The notes below the pieces were generated by a model. That model ran no database searches and was not told the DNA's origin. It saw only the letters and a list, made by a program, of their open reading frames with translations. Positions 15,767 through 16,133 of a DNA stretch of 16,133 nt are shown piece by piece. A program made the translations under genes and the position numbers. Numbering within the stretch: the first letter of the stretch is position 1; the number at the start of each line of letters is the position of its first letter. Origin of the DNA: Pseudomonadota bacterium (GTDB lineage: Bacteria; Pseudomonadota; Alphaproteobacteria; Azospirillales; Azospirillaceae); assembly GCA_023412175.1 (NCBI GenBank), contig JAEYOB010000609.1:1-16133 (forward strand), in the 5' to 3' direction.

Positions 15767-15794
15767 TTGAGCATTGCACATAAATCGGTATAAT
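15767..15794 (+). promoter_or_regulatory. Candidate sigma70-type promoter for the kor gene
   Basis: TTGAGC (15767-15772) and a consensus TATAAT (15789-15794) are separated by 16 bases in an AT-rich patch, pointing toward the kor gene. Transcription would begin near 15801 and give a leader of about 200 bases. The intervening leader shows no gene that I can support. Confidence 0.5.
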
Positions 15795-15800
15795 GGTACT

Positions 15801-15825
15801 GCTTTGCTTTAATATGGCGCAAAGC
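15801..15825. promoter_or_regulatory. Inverted repeat at the predicted kor transcription start
   Basis: GCTTTGC (15801-15807) and GCAAAGC (15819-15825) form a perfect 7-bp dyad with an 11-base spacer. It begins seven bases after the candidate TATAAT box, where a repressor would block initiation. The binding protein is unknown. Confidence 0.4.
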
Positions 15826-16000
15826 TGGCCGACGAGGTTCCGCAGAGCTTGGAACAGCGGCAGACGTGATCCTGCCGAGGACCATCATGCATTGCCGGAC
15901 CATCAATCCGATCAGCTCGAACACAGCGCCCCCATCAGCCGGTTCAGCGGTTCAGCCTTTGGCGGACCCACCATGAAGGGCGCTCGGGAGATGACAACCC

Positions 16001-16133
16001 ATGTCTAGAGATTCGGTCATGATAGCCTTTGTTGGCAGTGGCGGTGCCGGCGTCATGACGGCCGGTCAGATGCTGCTCGACGCGGCCGCGAACGTGGGGT
16101 GGTACGGCCTCATGTCGCGATCCTCGGGCCCGC
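16001..16133 (+). CDS. korA: 2-oxoacid:acceptor oxidoreductase, N-terminus (KorA-like, partial)
   Basis: Only the first 44 residues are in the window; the frame is open through the right edge. The sequence VMIAFVGSGGAGVMTAGQML, followed by LDAAANVGWYGLMSRSSGP, is the start of the gamma domain that is fused to the N-terminus of KorA-type alpha subunits. These enzymes oxidise 2-oxoglutarate with CoA and reduce ferredoxin. In Thauera a KorAB enzyme regenerates the ferredoxin used by benzoyl-CoA reductase, and korA/korB belong to the same gene cluster, which fits this context. A GGGAG site lies ten bases before the ATG. The gene is divergent from the GNAT-Rrf2 pair. The exact 2-oxoacid cannot be told from this fragment. 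Confidence 0.8.
   Translation, partial: MSRDSVMIAFVGSGGAGVMTAGQMLLDAAANVGWYGLMSRSSGP

Noticed and set aside
15762..15780. Sigma54 promoter (GG/GC elements) before kor
   Set aside because: The GG to GC spacing is 12 instead of the required 10 bases.
15574..15924. N-terminal extension of the single-domain GNAT
   Set aside because: The frame is open, but the added residues show no GNAT feature, the upstream ATGs have poor ribosome sites, and the DNA carries an AT-rich promoter-like patch. ATG 15573 has a better site and gives a normal domain length.
15940..15955. Tandem CGGTTCAG CGGTTCAG, resembling the end of the IS3-type element
   Set aside because: Only seven or eight bases match the terminal repeat and no further element sequence adjoins it, so it is probably chance.
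15795..16000. Riboswitch or attenuator in the long kor leader
   Set aside because: Only weak 5-bp pairings (for example GTTCC/GGAAC near 15837-15855) are visible, with no terminator and no known riboswitch core.

Overview
The window is GC-rich DNA from a proteobacterium, most likely an alphaproteobacterium of the Azospirillum/Magnetospirillum type. I infer this from the base composition, the fixABCX protein sequences and the gene content; the genus is not proven. Its main content is an anaerobic aromatic-ring degradation island: a complete Thauera-type benzoyl-CoA reductase and ring-opening operon, flanked by two systems that can supply low-potential electrons.

Layout. (1) 12-3564, plus strand: fixA, fixB, fixC and fixX, encoding an electron-bifurcating ETF complex, closed by a strong intrinsic terminator at 3610-3658. 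(2) 3671-4387, minus strand: a FabG/PhaB-like short-chain dehydrogenase. It is divergent, across an AT-rich gap (4388-4558), from a plus-strand gene for a tandem-GNAT protein (4559-5485). (3) 5778-13711, minus strand: one tightly packed operon of about 8 kb, read as had, oah, dch, bcrC, bcrB, bcrA, bcrD, fdx, ending at an intrinsic terminator (5708-5739). (4) 13712-13888: the operon's promoter region, with overlapping palindromes. (5) 13889-14581: an internally deleted IS3-family element with both terminal repeats. (6) 14642-15573, minus strand: a single-domain GNAT gene overlapping an Rrf2-family regulator gene. (7) 15574-16000: an intergenic region with a candidate plus-strand promoter. (8) 16001 to the right edge, plus strand: the start of a 2-oxoacid:ferredoxin oxidoreductase gene (korA-like).

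How the genes work together. BcrCBAD reduces benzoyl-CoA to a cyclic diene using ATP and reduced ferredoxin. Dch hydrates the diene, Had oxidises the alcohol, and Oah hydrates and opens the ring to 3-hydroxypimelyl-CoA, which goes to beta-oxidation. The small 2[4Fe-4S] ferredoxin (fdx) is the expected electron donor. The Kor-type enzyme can regenerate it from 2-oxoglutarate. FixABCX, best known for feeding nitrogenase, could do the same by bifurcation from NADH; that link is inferred from position only.

The least explained parts are three homologous GNAT domains (two fused, one single) on both sides of the operon, a cysteine-free Rrf2 regulator, and overlapping palindromes in the had and kor promoter regions. 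No CRISPR array, tRNA or rRNA was seen.
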